Below, in pieces: positions 26,465 through 26,881 of a DNA stretch of 26,881 nucleotides. The notes under the pieces were generated by a model, which saw only the letters and a list, made by a program, of their open reading frames with translations, was not told where the DNA came from and made no database searches. This DNA is from a virus. The stretch is taken from positions 1-26,881 of IMG/VR virus record IMGVR_UViG_3300011113_000691. One strand, 5' to 3'. Position 1 is the first letter of the stretch. Each line of letters begins with the position of its first letter. The position numbers and the translations under genes were made by a program.

Positions 26465-26881
26465 TTATCGTTGAACTTGACGACGTGCAAATTGACCGAT
26501 TGCCTCAATTCCCAAATTTAAATCAATTGGAGTTAGTTTACCTTTTTCTGAAACCTCTTTACCTGAATCACTTGCACCCATTCCAAATGGAAATCCTGGT
26601 AAAGGCAATCTTGGTCCCTTTCTAGTTTTTGGAGGAGCTTTGGTGCTGGTGCCAGTGCTTGAGCCGGTGCTTGAGGCGGTACTTGAGCCGGTGCTTGGAG
26701 CTGAAGCCGGTGCTTGAGCAGGTGCTTGAGCAGGTGCTTGAGCAGGTGCTTGAGCAGGTGCTTGAGCAGGTGCTTGAGCAGGTGCTTGAGCAGGTGCTTG
26801 AGGAGGTGCTTGAGCAGGTGCTTGAGCAGGTGCTTGAGCAGGTGCTTTACCTGCTTCTGGTACTTTTGTTTCTTTACCTAC
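26465..26881 (-). CDS. Partial gene with (APAQ)n repeats, C-terminal part only
   Basis: The frame is open from the window end to the TAA at 26465-26467; the 5' part lies outside. It gives 138 codons: VGKETKVPEAGK, then 11 units of the tetrapeptide APAQ (one as APPQ), a degenerate Ser/Thr/Gly/Pro stretch (APSTGSSTASSTGSS), and a C-terminal segment with GPRLPLPGFPFGMGASDSG and IDLNLGIEAIGQFARRQVQR. The repeats form a flexible proline-alanine linker as seen between domains of virion or surface proteins. A C-terminal end that is short, amphipathic and basic could serve as an anchor. Upstream of the exonuclease in the same direction, hence probably late. Confidence 0.7.
   Translation of the reverse strand, partial: VGKETKVPEAGKAPAQAPAQAPAQAPPQAPAQAPAQAPAQAPAQAPAQAPAQAPAQAPASAPSTGSSTASSTGSSTGTSTKAPPKTRKGPRLPLPGFPFGMGASDSGKEVSEKGKLTPIDLNLGIEAIGQFARRQVQR
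26714..26845 (-). repeat. 11-copy, 12-base tandem repeat
   Basis: TTGAGCAGGTGC on the plus strand (GCACCTGCTCAA on the coding strand) is repeated 11 times without gaps; one unit has a single base change. Degenerate copies with CCGGTGC continue at about 26656-26713. Copy number is likely to vary by slippage. Confidence 0.92.

Noticed and set aside
26656-26845. CRISPR array
   Set aside because: The units are contiguous 12-base repeats without spacers and encode a regular APAQ tetrapeptide.

Overview
The window is a piece of a large tailed-phage genome, most likely a T4-type myovirus of an aquatic bacterium. The evidence is: (i) T4-like late promoters (NHTAAATA) in front of virion-type genes; (ii) a series of proteins starting with short MKxFKxFL-type leaders that end in (L/I)xE, the form of T4 capsid-targeting sequences cut by the prohead protease; (iii) several families typical of T4-like marine phages (KPGALR-type basic protein, MGME1/Cas4-like exonuclease, GroES-like co-chaperonin, nucleotidyltransferase); (iv) six tRNAs and a tmRNA; (v) low G+C and tight, overlapping genes. 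No capsid, portal, terminase or polymerase gene is visible, so the assignment is an inference. The host is unknown. The tmRNA is circularly permuted, a form known from alphaproteobacteria, some betaproteobacteria and cyanobacteria.

Layout. 1-1005: a terminator, then about 900 bases of G-rich, repeat- and hairpin-rich sequence with one doubtful ORF. 1006-2251 (minus): three small virion-type genes with capsid-targeting leaders. 2285-7000 (plus): early-type accessory genes, including a kinase-like protein, a run of small overlapping genes, membrane peptides, tRNA-Pro, tRNA-Glu, a SpoU RNA methyltransferase, tRNA-Gln and a GroES-like protein. 6997-11333 (minus): two large virion-type proteins, one containing an alpha/beta-hydrolase domain. 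11405-13030 (minus): three genes including a nucleotidyltransferase. 13083-15025 (mostly plus): small genes, several with late promoters. 15027-15953 (minus): an acidic protein with a calcium-loop-like motif. 16002-18174 (plus): tRNA-Gly, -Thr and -Tyr, an I-Ssp6803I-like nuclease, two tRNA-like RNA folds, a conserved phage gene, the permuted tmRNA and a basic peptide. 18167-19109 (plus): three small genes, the last RMF-like. 19100-26881 (minus): a long late operon block of structural or internal-head proteins, an HNH-tailed protein, a NUMOD-repeat protein, the exonuclease and the 3' part of a gene with (APAQ)n repeats.

Two promoter classes show rigid geometry. Early type: TTGACT-N16-TATAMT-N6-ATG, five exact cases plus variants. 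Late type: NHTAAATA-N5/6-ATG, nine cases. Both put the expected transcription start on or within one base of the start codon, so much of the phage message should be leaderless. Together with the tRNAs, tmRNA, RNA methyltransferase and RMF-like protein this suggests unusually broad intervention in host translation. That synthesis is an inference from sequence only.
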